Shown here piece by piece: positions 17,570 through 24,652 of a stretch of DNA of 64,000 nucleotides. The first letter of the stretch is position 1. Each line of letters begins with the position of its first letter. The notes below the pieces were generated by a model that saw only the letters and a list, made by a program, of their open reading frames with translations, was not told the origin of the DNA and made no database searches. Position numbers and translations under genes: made by a program. Source of the DNA: an uncultured Pseudomonadota bacterium (GTDB lineage: Bacteria; Pseudomonadota; Gammaproteobacteria; Burkholderiales; Burkholderiaceae_C); NCBI GenBank assembly GCA_945952465.1, contig CAMFIB010000001.1:1054001-1118000 (forward strand), written 5' to 3'.

Positions 17570-18187
17570 TCAGCGGTACATCGGAATGACCAACGGCGGC
17601 TCGCTGCCGGCCATCGGCGCACTGGCGCCGGCGGCGGCGGCGGGCTTGGGCAGGGTGAGCGGCGTGGCGGTGCCGTTGCGGTAGCCGGGCGGCAGCGTGA
17701 TGCTGCGGTCGTAGCCGGCAGCGTCCAGGTATTCGGCCCAGGTCGCGCTGCTGTAGCCCTTCAGCGGCTTGGGGCCGATGGTGGCGAAGGGCAGGCGGCC
17801 TTCGCCGCTGAGGCTTTGCAGCGCGCCGATGTCGTCGTTGGTGCTCACCGTGCGTTCGGCATAGGGCACGCCGCGGCCGCTCAGCAGGGCGCGGGCGGCG
17901 TCGCAGGGCGGGCAGTCTTTGCCGGTGTACAGGGTCACAGGGTAGCGCTCCACCGTCTGGCGCAGTGCGTAGGGCAGGCCGTCGCTCAGCCTGCCGGGCG
18001 CAGCGGCGGTGTTGCCGCTGCCGGCTACGGGGGGCGGCGCGCCGACGGGCGGCAGGTCGGAGTAAACGGTGCGGCCGTCTGGCCCCACCGATTTGTAGAC
18101 CACTTGCGCAAATCCGATGCCAAAATGGCCGCATGCCAGCGCCAGTGCTGCGAAGTTAGCTATTAAATAGTGAGCATTCGCGGGCAT
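17570..18187 (-). CDS. Exported DUF4124 / glutaredoxin-like protein
   Basis: A 205-residue protein with an apparent signal peptide or anchor (residues 1-28, hydrophobic core IANFAALALACGHFGIGFA). A DUF4124-type segment VVYKSVGPDGRTVYSDLPP follows, then a glutaredoxin-like domain with C92-P-P-C95 (YTGKDCPPCDAARALL) and LPFATIGPKPLKGY. It probably acts in the periplasm or membrane in thiol-disulfide chemistry; the partner is unknown. The start at ATG 18187 is the only in-frame choice after the prlC stop 20 bases upstream, and its ribosome site is poor. Codons 3-13 lie in an AT-rich imperfect palindrome (18150-18181) unlike the rest of the gene, so the N-terminus may derive from a dispersed repeat. 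Confidence 0.75.
   Translation of the reverse strand: MPANAHYLIANFAALALACGHFGIGFAQVVYKSVGPDGRTVYSDLPPVGAPPPVAGSGNTAAAPGRLSDGLPYALRQTVERYPVTLYTGKDCPPCDAARALLSGRGVPYAERTVSTNDDIGALQSLSGEGRLPFATIGPKPLKGYSSATWAEYLDAAGYDRSITLPPGYRNGTATPLTLPKPAAAAGASAPMAGSEPPLVIPMYR
18150..18181. repeat. AT-rich imperfect palindrome inside the DUF4124 signal-peptide codons
   Basis: GCGAA and TTCGC form the ends, and GCTATTAAATAG forms the centre. The part 18159-18175 (GCTATTAAATAGTGAGC) matches the loose pattern GCTAT-N-RAA-N-AG-N-AGC also seen at 21246, 55328 and 61154. It stands out against GC-rich surroundings. Confidence 0.4.
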
Positions 18188-18207
18188 GGCGGTGGGCGAT
18201 GCGTGTG

Positions 18208-20244
18208 TCAGCCGGCCATGCCCTGGTGGCGCAGCAGGGCGTCCAGCGTGGGCTCGCGGCCGCGGAAGGCGCGGAAGGACTCCATGGCCGGTCGGCTGCC
18301 GCCGGCCTCCAGGATCTGCTTGCGGTACTCGCGGCCGGTTTCCACGCCGGGCTTGCCGGCGGCCGTGCCTTCCTCGAAGGCAGCGTAGGCGTCGGCGCTG
18401 AGCACCTCGGCCCACTTGTAGCTGTAGTAGCCGGCCGCGTAGCCGCCGGCGAAGATGTGGCTGAAGGTGTGGGCCGTGCGGCTGTAGGCCGGCGGCTGGA
18501 TCACCGCGACTTCGGCGCGCACCTCGCGCTGCAGGTCCATGAAGTCCTGCGCGCGCGCGGGCTCGGTGTGCAGCCGCATGTCGAACAGCGCGAACTCGAT
18601 CTGCCGCAGCGTGGCCAGACCGCTCTGGAAGTTCTTGGCGGCCAGCATCTTGTCGAACAGCGCGCGCGGCAGCGGCTCGCCGGTGTCCACATGGCCGGTC
18701 ATGTGCTTGAGCACGTCCCACTCCCAGCAGAAGTTTTCCATGAACTGGCTGGGCAGTTCCACCGCGTCCCATTCCACGCCGCTGATGCCGGACACGTCGC
18801 GCTCGTTCACCTGCGTGAGCATGTGGTGCAGGCCGTGGCCGAACTCGTGGAACAGCGTGGTCACGTCGTCGTGCGTGAGCAGCGGCGGCTGGCCGTCCAC
18901 GCCGTCGGCGAAGTTGCAGACCAGTTGGGCGACCGGGGTCTGCAGCTTTCCGGTGTCGGGGCGCAGCCAGCGGGCGCGCACGTCGTCCATCCAGGCGCCG
19001 CCGCGTTTGCCGGTGCGGGCGGTGGGATCAAGGTAGAACTGGCCGACCAATTGGCCGGCGCGCTCGATGCGATAAAACTTGACGGACGGGTGCCAGATCG
19101 GCGCCTGGTCCTCGCGCAGCGCCACCTCGAACAGCGTCTCGATGATCTTGAACAGGCCGCCCAGCACCTTGGGCGCGGTGAAGTAGGGCTTGACCTCCTG
19201 CTCGCTGAAGGCGTAGCGCGATTCCTTCAGCTTCTCGCCGATGTAGGCCCAGTCCCAGGCCTGCGGGTCGTTCAGTTGCAGGTGTTGAGCGGCGAATTCG
19301 CGCAGGTCGGCCAGGTCTTGCTTGGCGTAGGGGCGGGCGCGGCCGGCGAGGTCGCGCAGGAAGTCGATGACCTGCTTGGGCGACTCGGCCATCTTGGGCA
19401 CGATGGACAGTTCACCGAAATTCTTGAAACCCAGCAGCTCCGACTCTTCCTGGCGCAGCGCCATGATTTCGGTGATGAGTTTCGAGTTGTCGAGCGCCGG
19501 GTCGCCCAGCTCGCTGGCGCGGGTGACGTAGGCCTTGTAGAGCCGCTGGCGCAGCGCGCCGGAATCGGCGAACTGCATCACCGGCAAATAGCACGGCATC
19601 TTGAGCGTGAGCTTGTAGAGGCCGTCCTTGCCGTCGGCCTTGGCGGCTGCGGCCGCGGCGCGCTTCACGTCATTGGGCAGGCCGGCCACTTCGTCTTCGG
19701 TCGCGTAGTCGGCAAAGGCGTCGGTGGCGTCGAGCGCGTGTTCGCTGAACTGCTGGCTGAGTTCGGCCTGGCGCTCCTGGATGGCGGCGAAACGCTCCTT
19801 GGCCGCACCCTGCAGTTCGGCGCCGCTCAGCACGAAGTTGCGCACCGCCAGCTTGTGGGCCTGGCGCTGCTCGGGGTTGAGCCTGGCGGCGTCGATGGTC
19901 TTGTACTTGGTGTACAGCCGTTCGTCGGCGCCCAGGCGGGTCCAGAACTCGGTGACGCGGGGCAGGGCGGCGGTGTAGGCGGCGCGCAGGGCGGGCGTGT
20001 CGGCCACCGCGTTGAGGTGGCTGACGGCGCCCCAGGCGCGGCCGAGGCGTTCGGTGGCCACGTCGAGCACCTGGGCAATGCCGGTCCAGTCGGCGGGAAA
20101 GCCGGGCGCGGTCACTGCCTCGAGTGCGGCGTTGGCGTCTTTCAGCAGCGCGTCAACGGCAGGGGCGACGTGCTCGGGCTGGATGCGGTCGAACAGCGGC
20201 AGGTCGCTGTCGGCCAACAGGGGGTTGTTGTTCGAGTGGTCCAT
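18208..20244 (-). CDS. prlC: Oligopeptidase A, M3 family metallopeptidase
   Basis: PrlC is a cytosolic zinc oligopeptidase that degrades short peptides, including cleaved signal peptides. The 678-residue protein has the M3 zinc motif HEFGH (H466, E467, H470) in TTLFHEFGHGLHHML and the downstream third ligand region (SGISGVEWDAVELPSQ). Length and N-terminus (DSDLPLFDRIQPEHVAPAVDALL) fit oligopeptidase A. It lies between folD upstream and the DUF4124 gene downstream on the same strand. The 96-base gap to folD contains a GCCGGC-loop-GCCGGC hairpin at 20306-20323 without a T-tract. Confidence 0.94.
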   Translation of the reverse strand: MDHSNNNPLLADSDLPLFDRIQPEHVAPAVDALLKDANAALEAVTAPGFPADWTGIAQVLDVATERLGRAWGAVSHLNAVADTPALRAAYTAALPRVTEFWTRLGADERLYTKYKTIDAARLNPEQRQAHKLAVRNFVLSGAELQGAAKERFAAIQERQAELSQQFSEHALDATDAFADYATEDEVAGLPNDVKRAAAAAAKADGKDGLYKLTLKMPCYLPVMQFADSGALRQRLYKAYVTRASELGDPALDNSKLITEIMALRQEESELLGFKNFGELSIVPKMAESPKQVIDFLRDLAGRARPYAKQDLADLREFAAQHLQLNDPQAWDWAYIGEKLKESRYAFSEQEVKPYFTAPKVLGGLFKIIETLFEVALREDQAPIWHPSVKFYRIERAGQLVGQFYLDPTARTGKRGGAWMDDVRARWLRPDTGKLQTPVAQLVCNFADGVDGQPPLLTHDDVTTLFHEFGHGLHHMLTQVNERDVSGISGVEWDAVELPSQFMENFCWEWDVLKHMTGHVDTGEPLPRALFDKMLAAKNFQSGLATLRQIEFALFDMRLHTEPARAQDFMDLQREVRAEVAVIQPPAYSRTAHTFSHIFAGGYAAGYYSYKWAEVLSADAYAAFEEGTAAGKPGVETGREYRKQILEAGGSRPAMESFRAFRGREPTLDALLRHQGMAG

Positions 20245-20340
20245 CGCCCTGATTTTGCCCCTGAAAGGGGCGGTTTCAAGGCTCGGGGCAATTGCTGTGC
20301 GCTATGCCGGCAATAAAGCCGGCCCGAGCGGGAAAACTGC

Positions 20341-21192
20341 CTAGTGCGCGCCGCGTTCGGCGGCCTCCAGCGTGTTCACCAGCAGCATGGTGATGGTCAT
20401 CGGGCCCACGCCGCCCGGCACCGGGGTGATGTGGCTGGCCACGGCCTTGACGCCGTCGAAATCGACATCGCCGCAGAGCTTGCCCTCGTCGTTGCGGTTC
20501 ATGCCGACGTCGATCACCACCGCGCCGGGCTTGACCATGTCGGCCGTGAGCACATTGCGCTTGCCGACGGCGGCCACGATCACGTCGGCCTGCAGGGTCT
20601 GTGCCTTCAGGTCCTGGGTGGCGCTGTGGCAGATGGTGACGGTGGCGTTCTGGCCCAGCAGCATGAGTGCCATGGGCTTGCCGACGATGTTGCTGCGGCC
20701 AATGACCACCGCATGCTTGCCCTTCAGGTCGTAGCCGATGCTTTCCAGCATCTTCATGCAGCCGTAGGGCGTGCAGGGCCAGAAGCCGGGCATGCCGGTC
20801 ATCAGCGCGCCGGCGCTGGCGATGTGGAAGCCGTCCACGTCCTTGGCGGGCGAGATGGCCTCGATGACCTTCTGCGCGTCGATGTGTTTCGGCAGCGGCA
20901 GCTGCACCAGGATGCCGTGGATGGCGGGGTCGTTGTTCAGCGCCTCCACACGGGCCAGCAGGGCCGCTTCGCTCAGCGAGGCGTCGTGCTTTTCCAGCAC
21001 CGAGTGCAGGCCGCAGTCTTCGCAGGCCTTGACCTTGTTGCGCACGTACACCTGGCTGGCCGGGTTGTCGCCCACCAGCACCACCGCCAGGCCCGGCGTG
21101 ACGCCGCGCGCCTTCAGCGCGGCCGTGCGTTCGGTGACCTGCTGGCGCAGTTGGCGGGAGAGGGCGTTGCCGTCGATGAGTTGGGCGGTCAT
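20341..21192 (-). CDS. folD: Methylenetetrahydrofolate dehydrogenase / methenyl-THF cyclohydrolase
   Basis: FolD interconverts 5,10-methylene-, methenyl- and 10-formyl-tetrahydrofolate. The 283 residues contain [18 protein letters not shown] with active-site Y49 and K53, the PLPKHID motif, [17 protein letters not shown] for NADP binding, and the C-terminal [11 protein letters not shown]. The length is normal. Its start at ATG 21192 lies only 18 bases downstream of an intrinsic terminator for the upstream response-regulator gene. No good Shine-Dalgarno precedes it, so either a promoter overlaps the terminator or some read-through feeds it. Confidence 0.96.
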   Translation of the reverse strand: MTAQLIDGNALSRQLRQQVTERTAALKARGVTPGLAVVLVGDNPASQVYVRNKVKACEDCGLHSVLEKHDASLSEAALLARVEALNNDPAIHGILVQLPLPKHIDAQKVIEAISPAKDVDGFHIASAGALMTGMPGFWPCTPYGCMKMLESIGYDLKGKHAVVIGRSNIVGKPMALMLLGQNATVTICHSATQDLKAQTLQADVIVAAVGKRNVLTADMVKPGAVVIDVGMNRNDEGKLCGDVDFDGVKAVASHITPVPGGVGPMTITMLLVNTLEAAERGAH

Positions 21193-21208
21193 GTTGTGTT
21201 TTCTGAAT

Positions 21209-21241
21209 GAAAAACGCCCGCAGTCAGCGACCAGCGGGCGT
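21209..21241 (-). terminator. Intrinsic terminator downstream of the FixJ-like gene
   Basis: On the reverse strand an 8-bp stem ACGCCCGC / GCGGGCGT (21234-21241 and 21214-21221) with a 12-base loop is followed by TTTTTCATT. It lies 24 bases after the response-regulator stop and 22 bases before the folD start. Confidence 0.8.
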
Positions 21242-21245
21242 TTGT

Positions 21246-21263
21246 TGCTATTGAAGATGTAGC
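21246..21263. repeat. Short dispersed motif TGCTATTGAAGATGTAGC
   Basis: The motif fits the same loose pattern as segments at 18159, 55328 and 61154. It lies just after the response-regulator stop codon and next to its terminator. The function is unknown. Confidence 0.3.
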
Positions 21264-21264
21264 G

Positions 21265-21894
21265 TCAGCCGGCTTTTGGCGCGGTGGATCCGAGCGCGAT
21301 CTTGAGCAGGTCGGCCACCGTGTTGGCGTTGAGTTTTTCCATGATGTTGGCGCGGTGCGCCTCCACCGTCTTGATGCTGATGCCGAGGTCGTCGGCGATC
21401 TGCTTGTTCAGGCGGCCGGCCACGATGCGCTCCAGCACCTGGGCCTCGCGCCCGGTGAGCTTGCCGAGCAGCGCGTCGCGGCTGGCGGAATGCTGGTGGT
21501 CGCTGAAGGTGCTCTTGGCGTGCTCCAGCATGCGCTCCACGAGGTTGACCAGCTCGTCTTCGTTGAAGGGCTTCTGGATGAAGTCCATCGCGCCCTTCTT
21601 CATGGTGTTCACCGCCATGGGTACGTCGCCGTGGCCGGTGATGAAGACGATGGGCAGCGGCGAGCGGCGCTCCATGAGCCGGTCTTGCAGCTCCAGGCCG
21701 CTCATGCCGCTCATGCGGATGTCGACGATCAGGCAGGCGACCTCGCGGGCGTCGTAGCGGCTGAGGAACGATTCGGCGGAGTCGAAGCAGCGGACGCGGT
21801 AGTCCTTGCCCTCGAGCAGCCATTGAAGGGAATCGCGCACCGCTTCGTCGTCGTCGACGACGTAGACCGTGCCTTTCTTGGGAATCAGACTCAT
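21265..21894 (-). CDS. FixJ/TtrR-like two-component response regulator
   Basis: A 209-residue regulator. The receiver domain (about 8-122) has the acidic pocket VVDDDE (residues 12-17), phosphoacceptor D58 in LIVDIRMSGMSG and K108 in IQKPF. The output domain (about 138-200) is a LuxR/FixJ helix-turn-helix (LTGREAQVLERIVAGRLNKQIADDLGISIKTVEAHRANIMEKL). The gene follows the sensor kinase gene by 20 bases and is presumably cotranscribed. The pair is divergent from aceE, so the pyruvate dehydrogenase operon is a natural candidate target, but this is inference from position only. Confidence 0.9.
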   Translation of the reverse strand: MSLIPKKGTVYVVDDDEAVRDSLQWLLEGKDYRVRCFDSAESFLSRYDAREVACLIVDIRMSGMSGLELQDRLMERRSPLPIVFITGHGDVPMAVNTMKKGAMDFIQKPFNEDELVNLVERMLEHAKSTFSDHQHSASRDALLGKLTGREAQVLERIVAGRLNKQIADDLGISIKTVEAHRANIMEKLNANTVADLLKIALGSTAPKAG

Positions 21895-21914
21895 CCTTGC
21901 GGCCTCTTTCGGCT

Positions 21915-24500
21915 TTACTCGGTGGCCGCAACGTTGCGTTGCGGCGGCAGGCTGGCGGTGCTTTCGACCGGAATCCAGAACGTGAAACGGCAGCCCGACA
22001 CCTCGCTGCCATTGTAGATGTTGTCGGCCTGTATGCGCCCGTGGTGGCTTTCAACGATGGAGCGGCACAGGGACAATCCGATGCCCATGCCGTCCGATTT
22101 GGTGGAATAGAACGCCTCGAACAGACGGGTCTTCACGTCGTTCGACAGGCCGTCGCCGCTGTCGCTCACCGCGAACTCGATCACGCGGCCGTTCTCGGTT
22201 TCGCGCGGCACCACCCGCATCTCGACGTGGCGCTGCTGCGGCGGCCGCTTGGCGGCATCGACCGCCTCGGCCGCGTTCTTCAGCAGGTTGACCATCACCT
22301 GCTCGATCAGGATCGGGTCGACCTTGAGCTTGGGCAGGCGCGCGGCCACGTAGTGGCTGAGCCGCACGTGGCGCCGCCGCAGCTCGATCTCGGCCAGCTC
22401 CACCGCCTCGCTCACCATCTGCGGCACGTCGGCCAGGCTGCGGTTGGGTTCGCTGCGCTTCACGAAGGAGCGGATGCGCTGGATGATCTGCCCGGCGCGC
22501 TGGGCCTGCTTGGCCGTCTTTTCCAGCGCGCTCAGCAGGTCGTCGTTGCTGATCTGCTGGCTGCGCAGGCGCGACACCATGCCGTTGCAGTAGTTGTTGA
22601 TGGCCGTCAGCGGCTGGTTCAGCTCGTGCGCCACGCTCGAAGCCATCTCGCCCATGGTGATGAGCCGGCTGGCGGTCTGCGCGCGCTCGGCCTGCGTGGC
22701 GGCCTGTTCCTGCGCGTTGTGGCGGGCGGTGATGTCGGTGGCAATGACCATCTGCGCCAGCCGGCCATCGACCCAGTTCAGGTAGCGCGAGCGCACCTCG
22801 ATCCACTTGTTCAGCTCGGGCACGAAGATCTCGGCGTTCTCGGTCTGCGCGTCGGTCAGCGGGTCGGTGGGCAGGCCGGCGAAGGAATCGACGTCGTCGA
22901 GCAGTTCGGAGTCGGGCGACGGGGCGCCGGCAGGGCCGTCCGGCTGGCCCACCTGGCCGGCCAGCGCAACGTGGCCGCCGGCCGCACCGCCAAACCACTG
23001 GCGGTACAGCCGGTTGGCGAACAGCACCTCTTCGCTGCCCAGCGGCGCCACGGAAACGGCGGCGTCCAGCGCCTCCAACACCGTGGTGAAGCGCTCGTAA
23101 GAGGCGGACAGCTGCTCGCGGATGCGGTTGGGCTCGGTGATGTCGGTCATCGACGTCATCCAGCCGGTCTGCTGGCCGTGCGCGTCGATCAGCGGCGACA
23201 CGTAGAGCCGGGCGTCGAAGATGGTGGCGTCCTTGCGCTTCACGCGCACCATGAAGCCGCCGGGTGGCGTGCGGCCGTTGATCTCGTCGTCGAGCCGCTG
23301 CGCCAGCAGCTCATGGTCTTCCTCCGGCCAATACACGAAAGGCGGGTCGCGGTTGACGATGTCGGTCTCGCTCCAGCCGGTCATGGCGGTGAAGGCGGGG
23401 TTGATGTAGGTGATGCGGCCCTGCAGGTCGAGCACGCGCATGCCGGTCAGCATGGAGTTCTCCATGGCGCGGCGGAAGTTGGTCTCGGCGATCAGCGCGT
23501 TCTGCGCCTGGATGCGCCGCCGCGTGTGCTGCCAGGTGCCGATCAGCATCCAGGCCGTCAGCGCGCTCAGCGCAATGACCAGCCAGAACAGCCCGCTGCC
23601 GATGACGCCCAGCGAGGTGCGGTAGGCCTGCCCGCGCAGCAGCAGGCTGTTGCCCACCGGCGTGACCGGCGCCTCGTATTCGGTGCCGGGGTCGGCCCAC
23701 GGCAGAAAGCGGGCGGCGGCCGGGCGCGGCGGCGTGTTGCTGCCGGCCAGCACGGCGGCCTGGTCGTCGAGCAGCGCCACCGCGTACTTGGCGGTGGTCT
23801 CCGCCGGAATGCCGAAGCGCAGCAGCCCGTCGACCGCGTACTCGCCGAGGATGACGCCGTTGAAGCGGCCCTGCTCGGACAGCGGCACATGGAGCTGCAG
23901 CGTGGTGATGGTGTTGGGCGCGGCGATGGGCCGCGAATAGACCGGCTGGCGCAGGTCGCGCGCGAGGTCGAACGCGCCGCCCGGCTCGCCGGGCTTGAGC
24001 ACGTCGTTGGCGCTGCGCAGTTGGCTGGCCAGCACGTTGGCCGAGGTGTAGTTGACGCGGATGTGGCGTGTGGCGTCGATCCAGCTCACCGACATCAGCT
24101 CCGGGTAGCGGGTGACCAGCGCCTCGGCCTGGTCGACGAAAGACTCGTCGTCCACGTCGTGGTTGCCCACGTCGCGGGCCAGCCGCATGAACTGCTCCTG
24201 CTGCTCGATCAGCCGCAGCCGCAGCCGCTGCTGCGCGTACTCCACGTCGCGCTTCACGGTTTCCTGCTCGCGCTCCAGTTCCTCCAGCCGCAGGTAGGAA
24301 AACGCCGAGACGATGGCCGCCATGAAGATCAGCACCGCCGCCAGCGGCGCCAGCAGCGCGATGCGGTCTTGTTGGGCCGGGCTTTGCTTGCGCCACCAGC
24401 GGCGCCACCACGAGACGTGCTTGCCCACGGGCGGCACGGTGGAACGGGGAGACTTCTGCAGCATGGGTGCCCCGAGTGTAGTTTTCTTCACCTTCTCCAT
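21915..24500 (-). CDS. Membrane-bound PAS sensor histidine kinase (FixL/DctB type)
   Basis: An 861-residue kinase. TM1 (about 47-68) and TM2 (about 299-321) bracket a periplasmic sensor domain of about 230 residues. PAS domain 1 (about 338-450) has NFRRAMENSMLTGMRVLD and ITYINPAFTAMTGW. A second PAS-like domain follows at about 460-600. The dimerisation domain has phosphoacceptor H625 in SSVAHELNQPLTAINNY, and the ATPase domain shows N- and G-boxes (NLLKNAAEAV, SDSGDGLS, GMGIGLSLCRSIVE). The periplasmic domain suggests an extracellular organic ligand, as in DctB-type kinases, while the output partner is FixJ-like. The start could be ATG 24500 or ATG 24464; neither has an ideal ribosome site. 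Confidence 0.9.
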   Translation of the reverse strand: MEKVKKTTLGAPMLQKSPRSTVPPVGKHVSWWRRWWRKQSPAQQDRIALLAPLAAVLIFMAAIVSAFSYLRLEELEREQETVKRDVEYAQQRLRLRLIEQQEQFMRLARDVGNHDVDDESFVDQAEALVTRYPELMSVSWIDATRHIRVNYTSANVLASQLRSANDVLKPGEPGGAFDLARDLRQPVYSRPIAAPNTITTLQLHVPLSEQGRFNGVILGEYAVDGLLRFGIPAETTAKYAVALLDDQAAVLAGSNTPPRPAAARFLPWADPGTEYEAPVTPVGNSLLLRGQAYRTSLGVIGSGLFWLVIALSALTAWMLIGTWQHTRRRIQAQNALIAETNFRRAMENSMLTGMRVLDLQGRITYINPAFTAMTGWSETDIVNRDPPFVYWPEEDHELLAQRLDDEINGRTPPGGFMVRVKRKDATIFDARLYVSPLIDAHGQQTGWMTSMTDITEPNRIREQLSASYERFTTVLEALDAAVSVAPLGSEEVLFANRLYRQWFGGAAGGHVALAGQVGQPDGPAGAPSPDSELLDDVDSFAGLPTDPLTDAQTENAEIFVPELNKWIEVRSRYLNWVDGRLAQMVIATDITARHNAQEQAATQAERAQTASRLITMGEMASSVAHELNQPLTAINNYCNGMVSRLRSQQISNDDLLSALEKTAKQAQRAGQIIQRIRSFVKRSEPNRSLADVPQMVSEAVELAEIELRRRHVRLSHYVAARLPKLKVDPILIEQVMVNLLKNAAEAVDAAKRPPQQRHVEMRVVPRETENGRVIEFAVSDSGDGLSNDVKTRLFEAFYSTKSDGMGIGLSLCRSIVESHHGRIQADNIYNGSEVSGCRFTFWIPVESTASLPPQRNVAATE

Positions 24501-24547
24501 TCACGAATCGTGCCCGCAGGTGACAGTACGCAATATCCACAATATAA

Positions 24548-24565
24548 AAATCATAATCATGATTT
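24548..24565. promoter_or_regulatory. Palindrome in the intergenic region between sensor kinase and aceE
   Basis: AAATCAT and ATGATTT form a 7-bp inverted repeat with a 4-base spacer (24548-24565); a nested perfect AATCATGATT lies at 24555-24564. The segment is AT-rich within GC-rich flanks and lies 48 bases upstream of the sensor-kinase start and 87 bases upstream of aceE. It is a candidate operator for either transcript; the binding protein is unknown. Confidence 0.4.
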
Positions 24566-24652
24566 GAAATATCACTGCGGCTGTGCGACACTGCCGCATC
24601 GCATAAATTCACTCAAACCGGGCCACAAGCCCGCCACACGAGGAGACACCGC

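Noticed and set aside
18199-20316. Long forward-strand open frame opposite prlC
   Set aside because: Antisense shadow of the M3 peptidase gene; composition is rich in Gly, Val, His and Gln in a way typical of such shadows.
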